The notes: a model not told the origin generated them from the letters alone. A stretch of DNA of 64,000 nucleotides from Stenocarpella maydis (GCA_002270565.1 NQMI01000179.1:1-64000); one strand, 5' to 3'. Shown: positions 47,201-59,660, numbered from the stretch's first letter. Made by a program: numbers and translations.

Positions 47201-47425
47201 ATGTTTGTCGAGTGCTGCAGCTGCAAATTCTACCAGGACATGCCGTCACGGGTGTACGAAGCCATGGCGCGGCCCGACGACACGGTCAGGGATAAGAGAC
47301 TTGGCGTGTCCGGGCAGGTGGCCACGTGCGTCAAATGCCCATGGTGTAGCCACAACATGAGCACACAATGCTGTGCGGGATATGCGGCTGTTGTTTACTT
47401 GAAGGAGAAGCTGCACGGGCCTTAG
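44290..47425 (+). CDS. large disordered protein with conserved Cys-rich C-terminus
   Basis: Two exons (44290-44379 and 44489-47425) across a GT-AG intron give 1008 aa. The start MANTEQGKGSKVPSRAASLQ is followed by a short basic helix (RMLEIERKQKMARMQQNPY). Most of the protein is Ser/Pro/Arg-rich and low in order, with a poly-Ala run of about 13 residues (near residue 180) and a run of about nine Thr (near 885). The last ~75 residues are different: FVECCSCKFYQDMPSRVYEA, CVKCPWCSHNMS, then QCCAGYAAVVYLKEKLH. Cys pairs in CC-x-C, C-x2-C-x2-C and CC look like a small zinc-binding module. I cannot name the family; this layout suggests a fungus-specific scaffold with one folded domain at its end. 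It is the largest gene here. Confidence 0.82.
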
Positions 47426-47740
47426 GCTGGGCTCACGTGACGAAAGAAGACAGGTTTAACGGGCCGCTGACCGTTGTTGGAGAGGCGGGGCCGACAAGGA
47501 ATAAATGCATGGAGCGTGACCAACCGCAGAAGGTGGTTGGCGGCTGGAGTTTTGGGGTTTGAATAACTGGGCACAGACTGGCTTGAGTATGGCATTTTGA
47601 CCAAGGACACAGCAGCTTTCCTTGACCCATACGGCCCTGGCATACGCTGAACATGGACGGGCACATACAGCATTTCATCATGAGGCATCGCGACTTACGA
47701 ATCACGAAGGAGGCATTTTTTGGACGAGACGAGCTGAGAG

Positions 47741-47777
<37 letters not shown>

Positions 47778-50700
47778 GGAGACGAGTAGACACACAGAGC
47801 ATCCCTCTTGTCGGTGATAAGACGGGCCCATTTTTGCTTCACCCTGCTTGGGTTGGTTGATTGATCAGAGGTTGGCATATGAGAAGGGAGTTGGCTTAGG
47901 GACCTCTGAGGAGGGACGCGGTACTGAAGAGCCTACGCCACAAGCCCGCATGTTTTGCGTTTCAGACTTTGGTGTACACATGATTTCTGTAGCATGAGAT
48001 GGTTGAGGCCATTTGGTTCCCTACCACGGGAGACATCTGCTGATTAAGCAGGATTCGATAGTGCTTAATGGCGGCAGACAATAATAAAAAATCCCCAACG
48101 GACAGATGATCCTAAGCCTTGCTCAGATTGCAACCACAGCGTGGAGGGGAGGAGGAGGCTTGGGGGAAGGCCAAGAAGAAAAAAAAAAGCAAGCCACATG
48201 CAGCACAACAAGCACCTGAGTTCTCTTTGCATGCGGCTACACAGCATGAAGGGCGATCATGAGGCTCGCTCGGCCGCTCGCAAGCGGACCGACCGAACCG
48301 GACAACGATAATCAAGAAGCTGATAGCTCCGAGCCACTGCAGGACGGCGGTGCAGCACGGCATGGGCCGCTCGAGCGTGCGTGCGCCCCCTGGAGTGCTG
48401 GAGTGGAAGGAAGAGAGGAGGGAAACACAGAGATATGGATGGGATGAATCATGCCGCAGCTCCTGCCGCAGACACACGCCTTTTTTTTCTTGCTTTTTCC
48501 TTTTTCTTTACTCGACTCTTCCATGCATTCATTGCATGCATGCATGCGTGCCATGCCGTGCCATGCCGTGCCATGCCGTGCCATGGCATGCACGCGTACA
48601 AGTGTGTGTGTACGGACGTAGTCTAGATATCACGCACTCTCAGACATACATACATACACACACGCACTCACACACACACACACACACATATGGGCACACT
48701 CTCTTTTGTGTGTGCGTGCGTGGTATGACTAAAATGATTACCTGGGTCAGGTAGCACGACGGCTTCTAATTATGAGCCCCAGCAAGTGCGCCCGTACTCG
48801 GTACAACCACGGGTCGCTCGGTGTACACCCATTGGTGTGCGTCAGTCCCCCGTCGCCATATCCTTCTCGCCCCACCCGAGATGAGGAGCAAGTGATTCAG
48901 AGGGGCGGCTTCTTGCCCAACCGGGCAGACTTCGAGAATGCGGGAGCTGAGACATGCGGCAAGACATAATGTGCGCGACGGGCAACACTCCATCAGCATC
49001 CAGCCCAGCCCTGCCCAGCCAGCCAGCCAGCCAAACCAGCCGCCCCGGCCGGATATGACATCCGATCTTGCGGTAAGCAACAAAGAAAGAGCATCTTGGG
49101 GCCCCCCGTTGATGGATCCTCAACGCAGACCCCGATTGGCTCCCGTTGCCCCTCTGTTGTCGTCTTATTAGCTAGCTGCTGTGCCTGAGCAAGTGCCTCC
49201 TCGTGTTGTGGAGTTTACCCCCCCCCATTCCTTTCAGCTGTTGAGCCCAGGTCAGCCTCGGGCTCTCGCCCAAGGACCCTTGCCTGGCCCCAAGCTTCCT
49301 TCGCCTGGGCTTGGCAGTGATCACGGTCCACACATGTCCATCAGCCTCTCACCCCGGTCCCTTGTTTCCTAGTATACATACAACGGGTACGGTGTGGTCA
49401 GTCGCGCACGCAAAGCCAGCAAACGGATGATAAATGAAGGAGGGGGGCGGCAGCGGAGCTGGAACGGGGCTAGGGCCAGCTGGCGGGTGAGCTCGAGCTA
49501 GCTAGCTGGTGTTGGTAGTCATCTCAGGGTGCAGCCCCCGCCTTTTGCCTGCGCTTATTATAGAGTGTACAAGTACAGCCGCTTGCTGCCTTGTGATGAT
49601 GTGGCGCGAACTGCTGCTGCTTCCGGGGAGCGGGGGGGGGGAGGGCAAGATGAGGAGGGGAGTGGGGAGATTGGGCCTGGACGGTGGCGTTCGGGATAGA
49701 GTGGTCAAGATGTGTAGGTGGTTGTCTTAGGGCTCGGCTCGTTCCCGTGGATGGGTTGTGAGAATTGTTTTGAATTTTTTTTCCCTTCTGATTGGGTGGG
49801 GCGGGGAGTGGATTGGCTTTGGGCGAGGCGTGGAGTAGTTACCTAGTGTATACTATGTATGCCTTGGTAGGTACCTCGCTATATAGTGAGCAGGCAACGT
49901 GTGTGGGCGGTACCTGACCAGTGGCGTGGGCAGGTGAGTATTAGCCGTCTTGTTCCTGGTTGGTGGCAGGGAAAACCCCTTCAGCGCGCCCTTCTCTGCT
50001 ACATGACTAACTGACTAGACTATTACCGGAGCCATGTGTGCCTGGTGGGCCGTCGTTGCTGGCGGTCCTGTTTGTCGTCGTTTATTATTATGATCACCAC
50101 CTAGTAAGTCGACTATTATCCAGCATGCGGGTCCTGAGTGTTAGTTACACAAACTCCAAGTCTCTCGGGCCAGAGGAGACTGCTACCACCTTCCGAACCC
50201 TGAACCTGGGGGGCCCAATGAGGTGTTATGGATATATTCCCCTGTCGTCACGGCACGGGTGGCAGTCATCCAGATGCCCAGGTCGGGAAGGTCGGCCTCG
50301 CACATCGAAGTTATCGTCGTCAGCTCGCTATATTGGCAGCACTGGGGGGTAAAAAAAAAACCACACCGAGCCCGGCACTTGCTCAATATACCCGCGCCTG
50401 CATCCGCCTATTGCCCGGGAGCCCAGTGTCCCGAGTCTGTGGTCACGCAATATGCGCCCCCTGTTGATGATGTGCATTGGTGCCGTCTGACGACCTGCGC
50501 ACGCCAGGACAAGAATCGGCCCAGTCTTGCGAGCGTGCAGTCCCTTCAGTCAGCCAGACACGACAGATGGCCCCGACTAGTCCATGCAGCTGCTTTCTTG
50601 CCGTGCCACGCTTTCGTACATTAGTCGTCCATCTCTCTTCTCACCTTCGCCCTGCCAGGGCAACCTCCGAGGACCCGTGGACCTGGCCTAGATGAACCTT

Positions 50701-51142
50701 GTTCTCTCCGGCAACTTCACGTCCGTGTGGTCCCTTCTTCCTCTCAGCTCGATAAGTACTCTAGTAGCTTCCCTGCAGCTGCTGAGAGCCCGTGGCGCCC
50801 CCGGATTCCCCATTCTGCCATGCATCGACTCCTTCTCAGCCTGCCTTGACGTCCTCTCGCTTTTATATTCTTATCCTGCGCTGCAGCATCGTCACATTCG
50901 TTTGCCCTTCCAGCCCTCGGTCTACCCCGTCTGACCCGTTCCGAGGCTGAGAGCTCGGACCTATCGTCGAGGGTTTGGATAGAAAACCTGGCCCTCAGAC
51001 TTCTCGAGGCATGGTAGCGTCTCTTGCGGAGTTTCTTTGAATTGTCTCACACTCTGCCTCTTTCTTACTCGCAGGAAGGCACACAAACCACCCATACCCA
51101 AGCCTTCTCGTGATACAAACCACCACGCACCTCAAAACCAAG
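47426..51142. other. intergenic with homopolymer and short tandem repeats
   Basis: No supported gene in about 3.7 kb. It contains a 31-T run at 47743-47773 (after the end of the large gene), GCAT and TGCCATGCCG repeats at 48533-48585 and a CA-rich run at about 48640-48690. The right end is probably leader sequence of the gene at 51143. Confidence 0.55.
48533..48585. repeat. GCAT and TGCC(A/G) short tandem repeats
   Basis: About three GCAT units followed by alternating TGCCA and TGCCG pentamers, ending in the palindrome GTGCCATGGCATGCAC. Self-complementary GCATGC words make slippage likely. Confidence 0.8.
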
Positions 51143-51676
51143 ATGGACGCCATCGTCGAAAAGCGCATGGAGAAGAGGCAGACCTGGTCGGGTGCCATCC
51201 CCTCAGCAAAGGTGCTGCCAAGCGCCAATGTGCAGTCCCCTCCCCCAGCACTCATACCCACCAGGCCGTCAACTTCGCACCGCAATTCCAGCCTAAGCCT
51301 GAACAAAATGCCCAGGATCTTGGAAGACGAGGATGCAATGTTCAGCAACTCCCAGAGGCGGTCGAGGGTGACCAGTGTCGGCCCCTTCTACCGCTACGGA
51401 GAGGATTATATAACGCCATGGGAGCTCGTCGGCGTGGTGCAGTCGCCTCCCCCTCGGGCACAGTCGAGACAGAGCACGTTCAGCTCGAGGGCGACAAACA
51501 GCGGCGACCTCCCGGACCTCGAGGCCGGAGAAGACGAGAAGCTGGCTCCGGTTCGCAAGGAGGCTTGGGTGGCAGGGCCGGGGGGGTGGCGTCGGCTCGT
51601 GACACTCCTGCTGCTGGTCGTGGCCTCGGCCGTAGGTCTCGGTGTGGGGTTGAAATTTGGCATCCACAGCACCTGA
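51143..51676 (+). CDS. small tail-anchored protein, unknown function
   Basis: Single exon of 177 aa from the ATG at 51143 (MDAIVEKRMEKRQTWSG); an upstream in-frame ATG at 51110 adds 11 residues. The middle is polar with Ser/Arg/Pro runs and the segment VGPFYRYGEDYITPWELVGV, which looks like a conserved motif. The only hydrophobic segment is at the C-terminus (LVTLLLLVVASAVGLGVGL), followed by KFGIHST. That arrangement fits a tail-anchored membrane protein facing the cytosol. No family recognised. Coding use and a sharp hydrophobic end make it more likely real than chance. Confidence 0.55.
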   Translation: MDAIVEKRMEKRQTWSGAIPSAKVLPSANVQSPPPALIPTRPSTSHRNSSLSLNKMPRILEDEDAMFSNSQRRSRVTSVGPFYRYGEDYITPWELVGVVQSPPPRAQSRQSTFSSRATNSGDLPDLEAGEDEKLAPVRKEAWVAGPGGWRRLVTLLLLVVASAVGLGVGLKFGIHST

Positions 51677-53861
51677 TGAGGCGTGCCATCAGTGCCATCA
51701 GCGATGACACAAGTGCCTAATCAACCATGGGGGCAATCCTCAGGAGCTAGTTGGACCATCGCACATGTCGCTGCTGACCGGGACCGGGACCGGGACCGGG
51801 ACCGGGACGATCGATACTGCTCAGACTGAGCCGCCACTCCTTTAGCCCATGCTAGCCTTCAAGCTCCCTGCTATTGTCAGCGGCACAAGCGCAGGCACTC
51901 TTGGGTACTCCTGGAGGAGGAGCCTCCCTAGGCTCGCGCTTTCACCGGACCAACCCCCTCCATGTCGCCAACCCACCATCACGAACCCACCAACCCAGCG
52001 CGGGCCACTATACCAGCCCCTTGGGCGATGCGAGGCCGTCATGAAGGCCGCCGTGCCTCTCGGCTTGCTCGCTGTCAAGGTGGCGCAACTTCAGCGGAGG
52101 CTAGCTGTCTTGTGACGGCTCATCCGGGAGGGACCACCAGTTGGAAACGGCCAGCCAAAGCAACAGACGCTGAAGGCGAATCTGAGCAGCACCAGCAGGG
52201 GCGCGACGGAGCCGTGACTGTCCCATGCGGAGACGGACCAGACGCATGATGATGGAGCCGGAGCCTTTATGACTGTCGAGAGATGGAGGCCGAGGAGGCC
52301 AGTTCTTCACCTTCATCATCTTTTTTTTTTTGAGGGGGGGGGGGAAGGGGGGGGAGGGACATTGAGAAGACGAAAGCGGGATGTGGTGTATTATTAGACT
52401 GCAATTCCAAACGCTAGAGCGTAAATCGCTGGTATATATCTATCCGAAGCCATGAGATAAGACAGATACGCTTGAATGCTATGTTTGGTCCGAGGTCAGC
52501 ATGCTAGATACGGTCAGCCACCAGTGTCGCCGTCACACGGCAGCTATCGTCTCTCAATGCAGAAAGGCTCGCTCGAGCGGCTGCAGTCGGCGTGGGCCTT
52601 TTCGTCTCTCTGCCTATGCGTTGACTGCCAGCCTAACCCGCGACGGCGGGAACTAGCCGGATTCTCTGGGAGACTCTGAAGCTCCGTGCTGATGAGCATC
52701 GGCGTGGGATTGTTGATTCCCAGAGGCCGCTGGCAAGTCACATCTGGTCGGGGACTGGCCGACTCGAGTGGCCTAGTCGCAGAGGCACTGGTGGGTGGAA
52801 GTGATGATCCCTGTGCTCCGCACACCAACAAGTCAGACGAAAGGGTGCGCTCCCGGCCTCTGTGGCCTCGGGGCCGTCATCCTCGTGCTGTCACGGCCGG
52901 ACGGCGGCTGTCCTGGGCCGGAACATCTCGCAGCTGGACGCCGAGGAGCATGTTCCGGACCGGGCTGCCCGGGTTTCTCTCTGTTTTGTCGGAAATTTGC
53001 ACGAATGGCGGATGTTGGATGTTTGGGTTTAGCCGCACATGCAGATGTTGTGGGTGAAGTCGAATTAGGCTAAATGGAAGGGTGGCCCACCTGGCCGTCT
53101 AAATGCAGGACGCAGTGGAGCCTCCACACGCATCTAGTGTAGTGTATGTATATAGTATAGTGTAGAGTAGTATCTGCACCTTGCACCTGGTGGGGCCTCT
53201 CTTTTCCGCCGCCGCCGAAGAAGGCCCTTTGCTCGCGACTCCTGCCGCCCGACGACCCTCGCTGCTGTCGCTGGCCGTCACCATGATGAGGCGCGCCACT
53301 CTTGGTTGGGAAAAACATTGTCTCCGTTGTCGAACGACCATACCCTGCCCTGCGTCGCTGCCCATGCGCCCATGACGTTTCTAGTGCAGTGGCAAAGCCC
53401 TGCCCCCATCTCGACGTGGGGGTCTCGCCCGAGACTTGGAGTTTGGTGAGTCCCAGCGGGATATGTGAGGCCATATTCAGTATCACCTGGTATTTCCAAG
53501 CATATACCATGTGTCGACTCCAGACGAGCCAGTCCTGGTTGTGATGGCACGTGGACGACCCACGGCCTGGTTGAGCTGCTAGGATCGCCTTGGTATGCCC
53601 ACAGATTCCTGCAACTATCTCGTGCAGCCATCGGGTAAATTAAGCTGATATCGCCTGGCTATTGCGGCTCTGTGTGCTGGTGACCACATGTCAAGTCTCG
53701 GTGGGCATGGCCCTGTCCTATAAGTAGACCGGTCATCGCAGTCCCCCTCGTCCTCGGCGACTCGCCCCTCTGACTTAATGCCGGGTGAGTTCTGGCTGCC
53801 TCAACCTTCGAAAGTCTTCTTGTCTCACGCAACCGACGCACATCCCACCGGGCCCTTCAAG
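51677..53861. other. intergenic, no gene seen
   Basis: A hexamer repeat GGGACC (about five units, 51779-51809) and a T-run followed by G-runs (about 52320-52360) are present. No supported gene. Confidence 0.5.
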
Positions 53862-55368
53862 ATGGTGTCACCGACTATCAAGCTCAACTCTGGCCACGAG
53901 ATGCCCCTCGTGGGCTTCGGTCTCTGGAAGGTCGACAACTCGACAGCCGCTGACACGGTGTACAATGCCATCAAGGTCGGATACCGCCTGTTTGACGGTG
54001 CCTGCGGTGAGTCATTTCCGGTCATGAGGAACAACAAGGAGGGAAGGGGGGAAACCGGCACTGGCGCGTGGTGGTGAAGAAGCAGGGAACAAGCTCTACC
54101 CCGCCATCTCACCCGGCCAAACCTCAGCCAGGGATCCAGGGCGGCGCGAATGAAGCACGCTACCCCCGCCACACCCGGCTGTGTCTCCACCCGTCGGTTA
54201 ATATCCAGAGCCTCACAGGTCTGGATATACCCGAGCAGCGAGACCTCTCTCGCTTTTGAAAGCGGACCTGTGTCGTCCAGGATATCCACTGACAGCAATG
54301 CTTGCCCAACAGACTACGGCAACGAGAAGGAGTGCGGGGAGGGCGTCGCGCGTGCCATAAAAGAAGGCCTCGTCAAGCGCGAGGACCTCTTCATTGTCTC
54401 CAAGCTGTGGAACTCGTTCCACGATGGCGACCGGGTCGAGCCGATCTGCAAGAAGCAGCTCGCGGACTGGTATGTCTCCTGGGAAGCCCAATGCCCCATG
54501 GCCTGGCATGTTGCGGCATGCATCATAACCCTGGAGCTCAGGCAGCTCTGGGGTGATGTGTGATGCCTTCTCAACATGTCCGCGCGTGACACCCCCGCTG
54601 ACAAGGACCCAAAAAGGGGCCTCGACTACTTTGACCTGTACCTGATCCACTTCCCCGTCGCCCTCGAGTACGTGGACCCCTCGGTGCGCTACCCACCAGG
54701 CTGGTTCTTCGACGACGCCGGGACCGAGATCCGCCCGAGCAAGGCCACCATCCAGGAGACGTGGAAGGCCATGGAGGCCCTCTCGGACGCCGGCCTCGCC
54801 CGCAGCATCGGCGTGTCCAACTTCCAGGCCCAGCTGCTCTACGACCTGCTGCGGCACGCCCGCATCCGCCCGGCCACGCTGCAGGTCGAGCATCACCCCT
54901 ACCTCGTCCAGGACCTGCTCCTCCGCGCCGCCAGCGCCGAGGGCGTCATCGTCACCGCCTACAGCAGCTTCGGCCCCGCGGGCTTCGTCGAGCTCGACAT
55001 GGCCAGGGCAAAGGACGCCGTCCCCCTCATGTCCGAGCAGACCGTCGCCGGCATCGCCTCCAGGCACGCCAAGACCCCCGCCCAGGTCCTGCTCCGCTGG
55101 GCCACCCAGCGCGGCGTCGCCGTCATCCCCAAGTCCAGCTCCGAGGCCAGGATGAAGGAGAACCTCGAGTCCGTCGGCTTCGACCTGGACGACAAGGAGA
55201 TCGCGGCCATCTCGGCCCTGGACAAGAACCTGAGGTTCAACCAGCCCACAAACGTGAGCTCATTCATTCCCTGCCCGGCCCCCCGGGGCACAGGTTGCGA
55301 GGAGCGTCGTACTGACATCGTTGAACCTATAGTACTTCCAGACCGAGAAGCTTTGGATCTTCGGCTAG
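53862..55368 (+). CDS. aldo-keto reductase, D-xylose reductase type
   Basis: Four exons: 53862-54006, 54313-54469, 54617-55253, 55333-55368; 324 aa, the usual length. The AKR catalytic tetrad is complete: Asp45 (LFDGAC), Tyr50 (DYGNE), Lys79 (IVSKLW) and His112 (LYLIHFP). The cofactor loop [14 protein letters not shown] and the C-terminus [11 protein letters not shown] are typical of yeast and fungal xylose reductases. It should reduce D-xylose (and similar aldoses) to xylitol with NADPH or NADH in the cytosol. Introns are long here (306 and 147 bp) and the second acceptor is AAAAAG, required to restore LADWGLDYFD. An upstream in-frame ATG at 53778 would add 28 residues that do not resemble the family, so 53862 ([11 protein letters not shown]) is preferred. 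Confidence 0.93.
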
Positions 55369-55753
55369 GTCAGGGCATTGTGTGGTTTCTGCGGCGAAAG
55401 TGAGCAATGCCATATAGATTGCGTCTCATTTAGATGGCCCGGGAGGCAAGCAAATGAGTTTTAGATTGATTTCGTCTCTCATCTGCAGCCATCTGCAGAC
55501 TGGCCGTCTCCCACAATGTTCTACTCATTGCCGTGTCTGCATTCCCCGCCTGCTGGGATGGCAACATCGAATGGTCCTGCTCCTCTACCTGGTTCGCCTT
55601 TCAATGCATGTCTCGCGTCAAAATAGAATCGTTGCCCCTGGCGCGCTCCATATGCTGCATCGCATAAGAGGACTTGATGACCAAATGCCATCATGTGCCT
55701 AGAGTTTGTGACAATAAGTCACTCTTGAGTGCACTGCCGATGGCCTCACGTTC
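55369..55753. other. convergent 3' ends
   Basis: About 385 bp between the ends of the xylose reductase and Sds22 genes, which are transcribed towards each other. Nothing else seen. Confidence 0.55.
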
Positions 55754-57038
55754 TCACAAAAGCTGTTTGGAACTGTCAGCACGTAGGAACTGAGGTCCGA
55801 AACGAAACCCAGACTTACTCGCGTCAATCTGCTTGATTTGGGGCAATGCCAGCCGAACCTTGTTTCTGTACAGAGCCTCGGCTCGAGTCTGCAGCGGGTT
55901 GCCCTCAAAGTAAACCGTCTCCAGGTTCTCCTTGTCCTTCAACTCCTTCTCCACATCGGTAAAATCGCTGAGCTTGTTGTAGCTGGCCCAGACCTCCTCC
56001 AACTCCTTCAGTGGCCCTATGCCATGCAGGCTGGTGATCTGGTTGTTTGAGATCTCCAGGATCCGCAGCTTTGTGTTATTCTCGAGGCCCTCCAGAGACT
56101 CGAGCGCGTTGTGCGATACGTAAAGCTCCTCGAGCGTCGGGACGTCCTTGAGCGGCGAGAGATCGCGGATCCGGTTCGACTGGATGCTGAGGAGCCTCAG
56201 CTTGGGCAGCTCGCTGAGTCCGCCGAGCGTGGTGATCTTGTTCTTGGCCAGCCAGAGCTCCTCGAGGCTCTTTAGCGATTCCAGGTTTTGTATGTCCCGG
56301 ATGCGGTTGGACGCCAGCTCGAGCATGCGCAGCTTGTCCAGTCCCTCGAGGTTCTCGATGGTGCTGATCTTGTTGGCCACGAAGAACAGGTCGGTCAGGT
56401 CCTTCAGATGGTTAACGCGCTTGATGTGCTTGATCTTGTTGAAGCTCAAGTCGAGGCTGGTCAGCTTGGTCAGGGACTCGAGCCCCCGGATGTGGCCGAC
56501 CAGGTTGTCGTAGAGGTCTAGGTCCACCAGCGTCTCGGCAAGACACTCCAGGCCGCTGATCTCGGTGATTCCGTTCTGCCTCAGACACAGGCGCGCTACT
56601 CTCTTGAAGCGGTCGAGTCGCAGATTGGGGATGGACTGTATTCGGGAATTTATGGATATCAGCTCATCGGTATCGAGGTCCTCGTCGTCAAAGAGATCTG
56701 CCACAGTCGCATGTTAGCCGAGCGGCCCGGCGCAGGTGGTTGGACCTCGGAGGGTCCCATGGCATTGCCTCATGCGCGGGTGCGGAAGGAGGGTAGCAAC
56801 CTTCGTCTGCCTCTATTTCTTGACCGGGGACGACGTTGTCCTCGTCAGAGTACTCCGGATCTGACAGTGCTTCTGGGTTTGCCAAGCTGGCCCGGCCTGG
56901 CACGCGCAGCTTTCCATCCCAGCCCTTTCCGTTGGTTATGCCAGGGCTCTGCTCGCCTTCATGGCGCTCTGTGGGGTTGTCGTCGACCAGCTCGACGCGG
57001 GGAGGCTGGGTGCTGTCCTGGTTGGTCTCACCAGGCAT
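55754..57038 (-). CDS. sds22: protein phosphatase 1 regulatory subunit Sds22 (leucine-rich repeat)
   Basis: Two exons on the minus strand (57038-56801, 56697-55754) give about 393 aa. The N-terminus is acidic and disordered and contains GWDGKLRV and LSDPEYSDEDNVVPG, a block I know from fungal Sds22. From about residue 105 come roughly eleven 22-residue leucine-rich repeats with the consensus L.LASNRIRDIQNLESLKSL, as in SDS22-type proteins. The C-terminus ends ALPQIKQIDASKSG..., where homologues have QIDATFV; a perfect GTAAGT lies inside ASKS, so a small last intron may change the final ~20 residues. Sds22 binds PP1 in the nucleus and is needed for mitosis. It is divergent from the hydrolase gene. 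Confidence 0.92.
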
Positions 57039-57789
57039 GACGGCAGGCAGGTTGTGCTGAAGAGCACGATCACGTCTCTGGTTACAATTGCGCAGTCGCC
57101 CAGGCCGCTATGTATTTCGTTTAGAGAACGGCGGTGCCTGAAATGGTTCGGGGGATGGCTGGGCAACGGCGGAGGGGATACATACGATGCAGTTGATGTG
57201 TGTGGGTGAGGAACAAGAAAGTCGGAGTGCTCATTTAGGATCGACCCCAGGTTGGCAGGTTGGTCAGCGATGTCACTCGTCATGTTTTCTTGTGACAGCG
57301 ACCTCTGTGGGGCCAGGTGTAGATCATAGCGGGGTAGTGCCCCCGAGAAGTCCCATACCCCTGGGCGATCCATCAGCTTGACCCTGACGGGCCTGAAAGC
57401 CTACTCGGTACACTAGCACTTCAGTAGTCACCATATCTCGTCACCGTCACACGATGGGCTAGCCAAGACCGGACGACAGCTCGCGTTTTGCAGGCGACCA
57501 GCAGACTCATCCGACCGAGGGCACAATCTCATGGCCGGCCGCAACGCAGAGCTCCTCCAAGCTGCTGCCCGGGAGAGCAACCAGAATTCTTACGACTCCG
57601 AGGTGGCTTCCAGGGTCTCGATATCTGTGGCTGAGGTGCAAGTCATACCTGAGCCTCAAGCCTCGGTGTTACTGAGAGTTATATCTGGGGCCCACCCTCC
57701 TAGCATGTGTTACGTCAAGAGCCCACCTTGTGCTCCACAAACATCACTCGTTCCTTCCTGTGCCTCCAACTGGTGAGGACCTTCCGGCC
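57039..57789. other. divergent intergenic region
   Basis: About 750 bp between Sds22 (minus) and the alpha/beta hydrolase (plus). Several ORFs pass through but show no family features; likely two leaders and promoters. Confidence 0.5.
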
Positions 57790-59038
57790 ATGCCTTCTCA
57801 CCCCATCAGCATCCAGCCCAGCTGGCCCAGGGCCCGGACCAGCTATGGACTTCGCATCTTCGGTGCCAGCCGCGCGAGGCAGATCCATATCCCAGGCTAC
57901 CTATTACCTCCCGTCATCTTCACCGGCCTGCTCCTCGCCTTGTACACGTAGAAGAGCTCTATCATGGTATCGCTGCAGAACAAGATAATCTACGCCCCGT
58001 ACCTCCCTCCCACCGCACGCCTCGAACAGATTGCAGACTGGGAAAGTAAGCTCTTCGGCATCAAATGGAAAGAGATCCACACACGGTCAATCGACGGCAC
58101 CGATCTCGCCTTGGCTGCGGCCACCACTGTTTCCTCAGAGGACAAGCAACAAACCGGACAGCCTGTGTCTCACCATGTCTACATACTCTACCTACAAGGT
58201 TGCTCCCTCCTATGTCTCCTGTTCGTGCCCATTACAGTGAGTGTCACTGACCCGCACCTCAGGGAACGCCTCGTCTCTGCCGCCTCGTCTGCCAAACCAT
58301 TCCTGGATCCTGAACAAGATCAAGACGAGTTTCGGTGAGAGATACCCCGAGTGCGGGAAAGTTCGGTTCACTCAAGTCGGTCTCAGCTATCGTGGGTACT
58401 GGACTTCGGCAGGCACCGCGGACGAGACTGGCATCAACCTGGACGCTGTCGCCGCCGTGAGATGGATCTCTCAGCTACACCAAAACACATACCCCAAGGC
58501 TGAGGGCGGCGGGCAGGCCGCAATGCCTATCCTCTTTGTCTGGGGGCAGAGCATCGGATCAGGCTTTGCGACCAATCTCGCAGCTTCTGCTGTGATTCCG
58601 TCTCACCTCGAACCGACAGCTTTGATACTTGAAACGCCATTCTTGTCCGTCAAGGCGATGCTCGCGTCACTCTATCCTGAGAGATGGTTACCGTACAAAT
58701 ACCTGCACCCTTTCTTGCGAAACTTCCTGGACAGTTACAAGAACCTCGGCACCATTGCTGCCCAGCGATTGGAAAAGGGTCTGCAGCCACCTCACGTTTT
58801 CATACTCGAGGCTGGTAGGGACGAGGTGGTGCCTCCGAGCCACCCGGAGGAGCTTCGAAAACGATGCAGAGAATTGGGCTTGCCTGTCGAGACAGTCGTT
58901 GTACCTCGGGCCTTTCACAGCGACGCAATGGCAATGAATGGACGGGTGCATGTGGCCGAATTCATCATGAAGAAGACAGCCAAGGTCATCCGTACGCAAC
59001 GTTCGGGGGACGTAGCGGCTGGGTCACGAGAATCGTGA
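57790..59038 (+). CDS. alpha/beta hydrolase (ABHD/Bem46-like), N-terminal anchor cut by in-frame TAG
   Basis: The body starts at the ATG at 57964 (MVSLQNKIIYAPYLPPTARL) and runs over a GT-AG intron at 58199-58262 to 59038: 336 aa. Alpha/beta hydrolase features: LQGNASS after the intron (HGN-like), VGLSYRGYW, nucleophile Ser at about 175 in GQSIGSG, Asp at about 265 (EAGRDEVVP) and His at about 297 (RAFHSDA). Immediately upstream in the same frame, an ATG at 57790 gives MPSHPISIQPSWPRARTSYG and a membrane helix (GYLLPPVIFTGLLLALYT) followed by a TAG at 57949-57951. Relatives of this group often have such a helix directly before the QNKIIY segment. So either the helix was lost by a nonsense mutation, or translation begins at 57964. 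The body itself looks intact. Confidence 0.78.
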
Positions 59039-59660
59039 CCTAGCCGTTGTCTCACGAATTAATTCCTGTGTGTATCTGCTCAAGTGTGCCATGCCATTCT
59101 GCCACTGAGGGTGGGCACGCTGTTGTATGAATTGTGATATCCAATGGTGGTCATACGCCTGGTGGATAATACTATCCCCGTATTAATTAGACTGGCGAGA
59201 AAACCAGCCAAGAAATCTCGAGCAGACAGCTTCGAAGGCACATTGCAACCTTGGGTTCCGAAATAATAACCCAAGAAACACCCAGAATATATCAACCTGG
59301 CACAGCTTCACAGGCCAAAAACCCCAACCCTGTCTCCGTGCGGAACTGCACGGAAGCAGACTGGGCATCCACGTCTCGTGGCTTAAGCTGATTTCGTTCA
59401 ACTCGGCCATATAACACCGCGCAGTCTCGTCTCGGTACATCGGGACCTTGGGACCTCGTGCGCGTGCAGGCACAGAGGGTACCAGGTGCGGTGCCGCAAT
59501 GAGAAGTGTCTGGACTGCAAACAATACCCATCCCGCCCGCATCTGTGCCCGCCTGGGCTAGGTCTTGCACTCAGCTCTCACCTGGACCATCATTGTGCGC
59601 GCTGAATCACGCGTCGAGGTTCTCGCATTCGCAGACGAGGCTGGGCTGAAGGCGATCCCG
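59039..59660. other. intergenic, no gene seen
   Basis: No supported gene. The first exon of the following hypothetical gene may lie here but could not be found. Confidence 0.45.
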
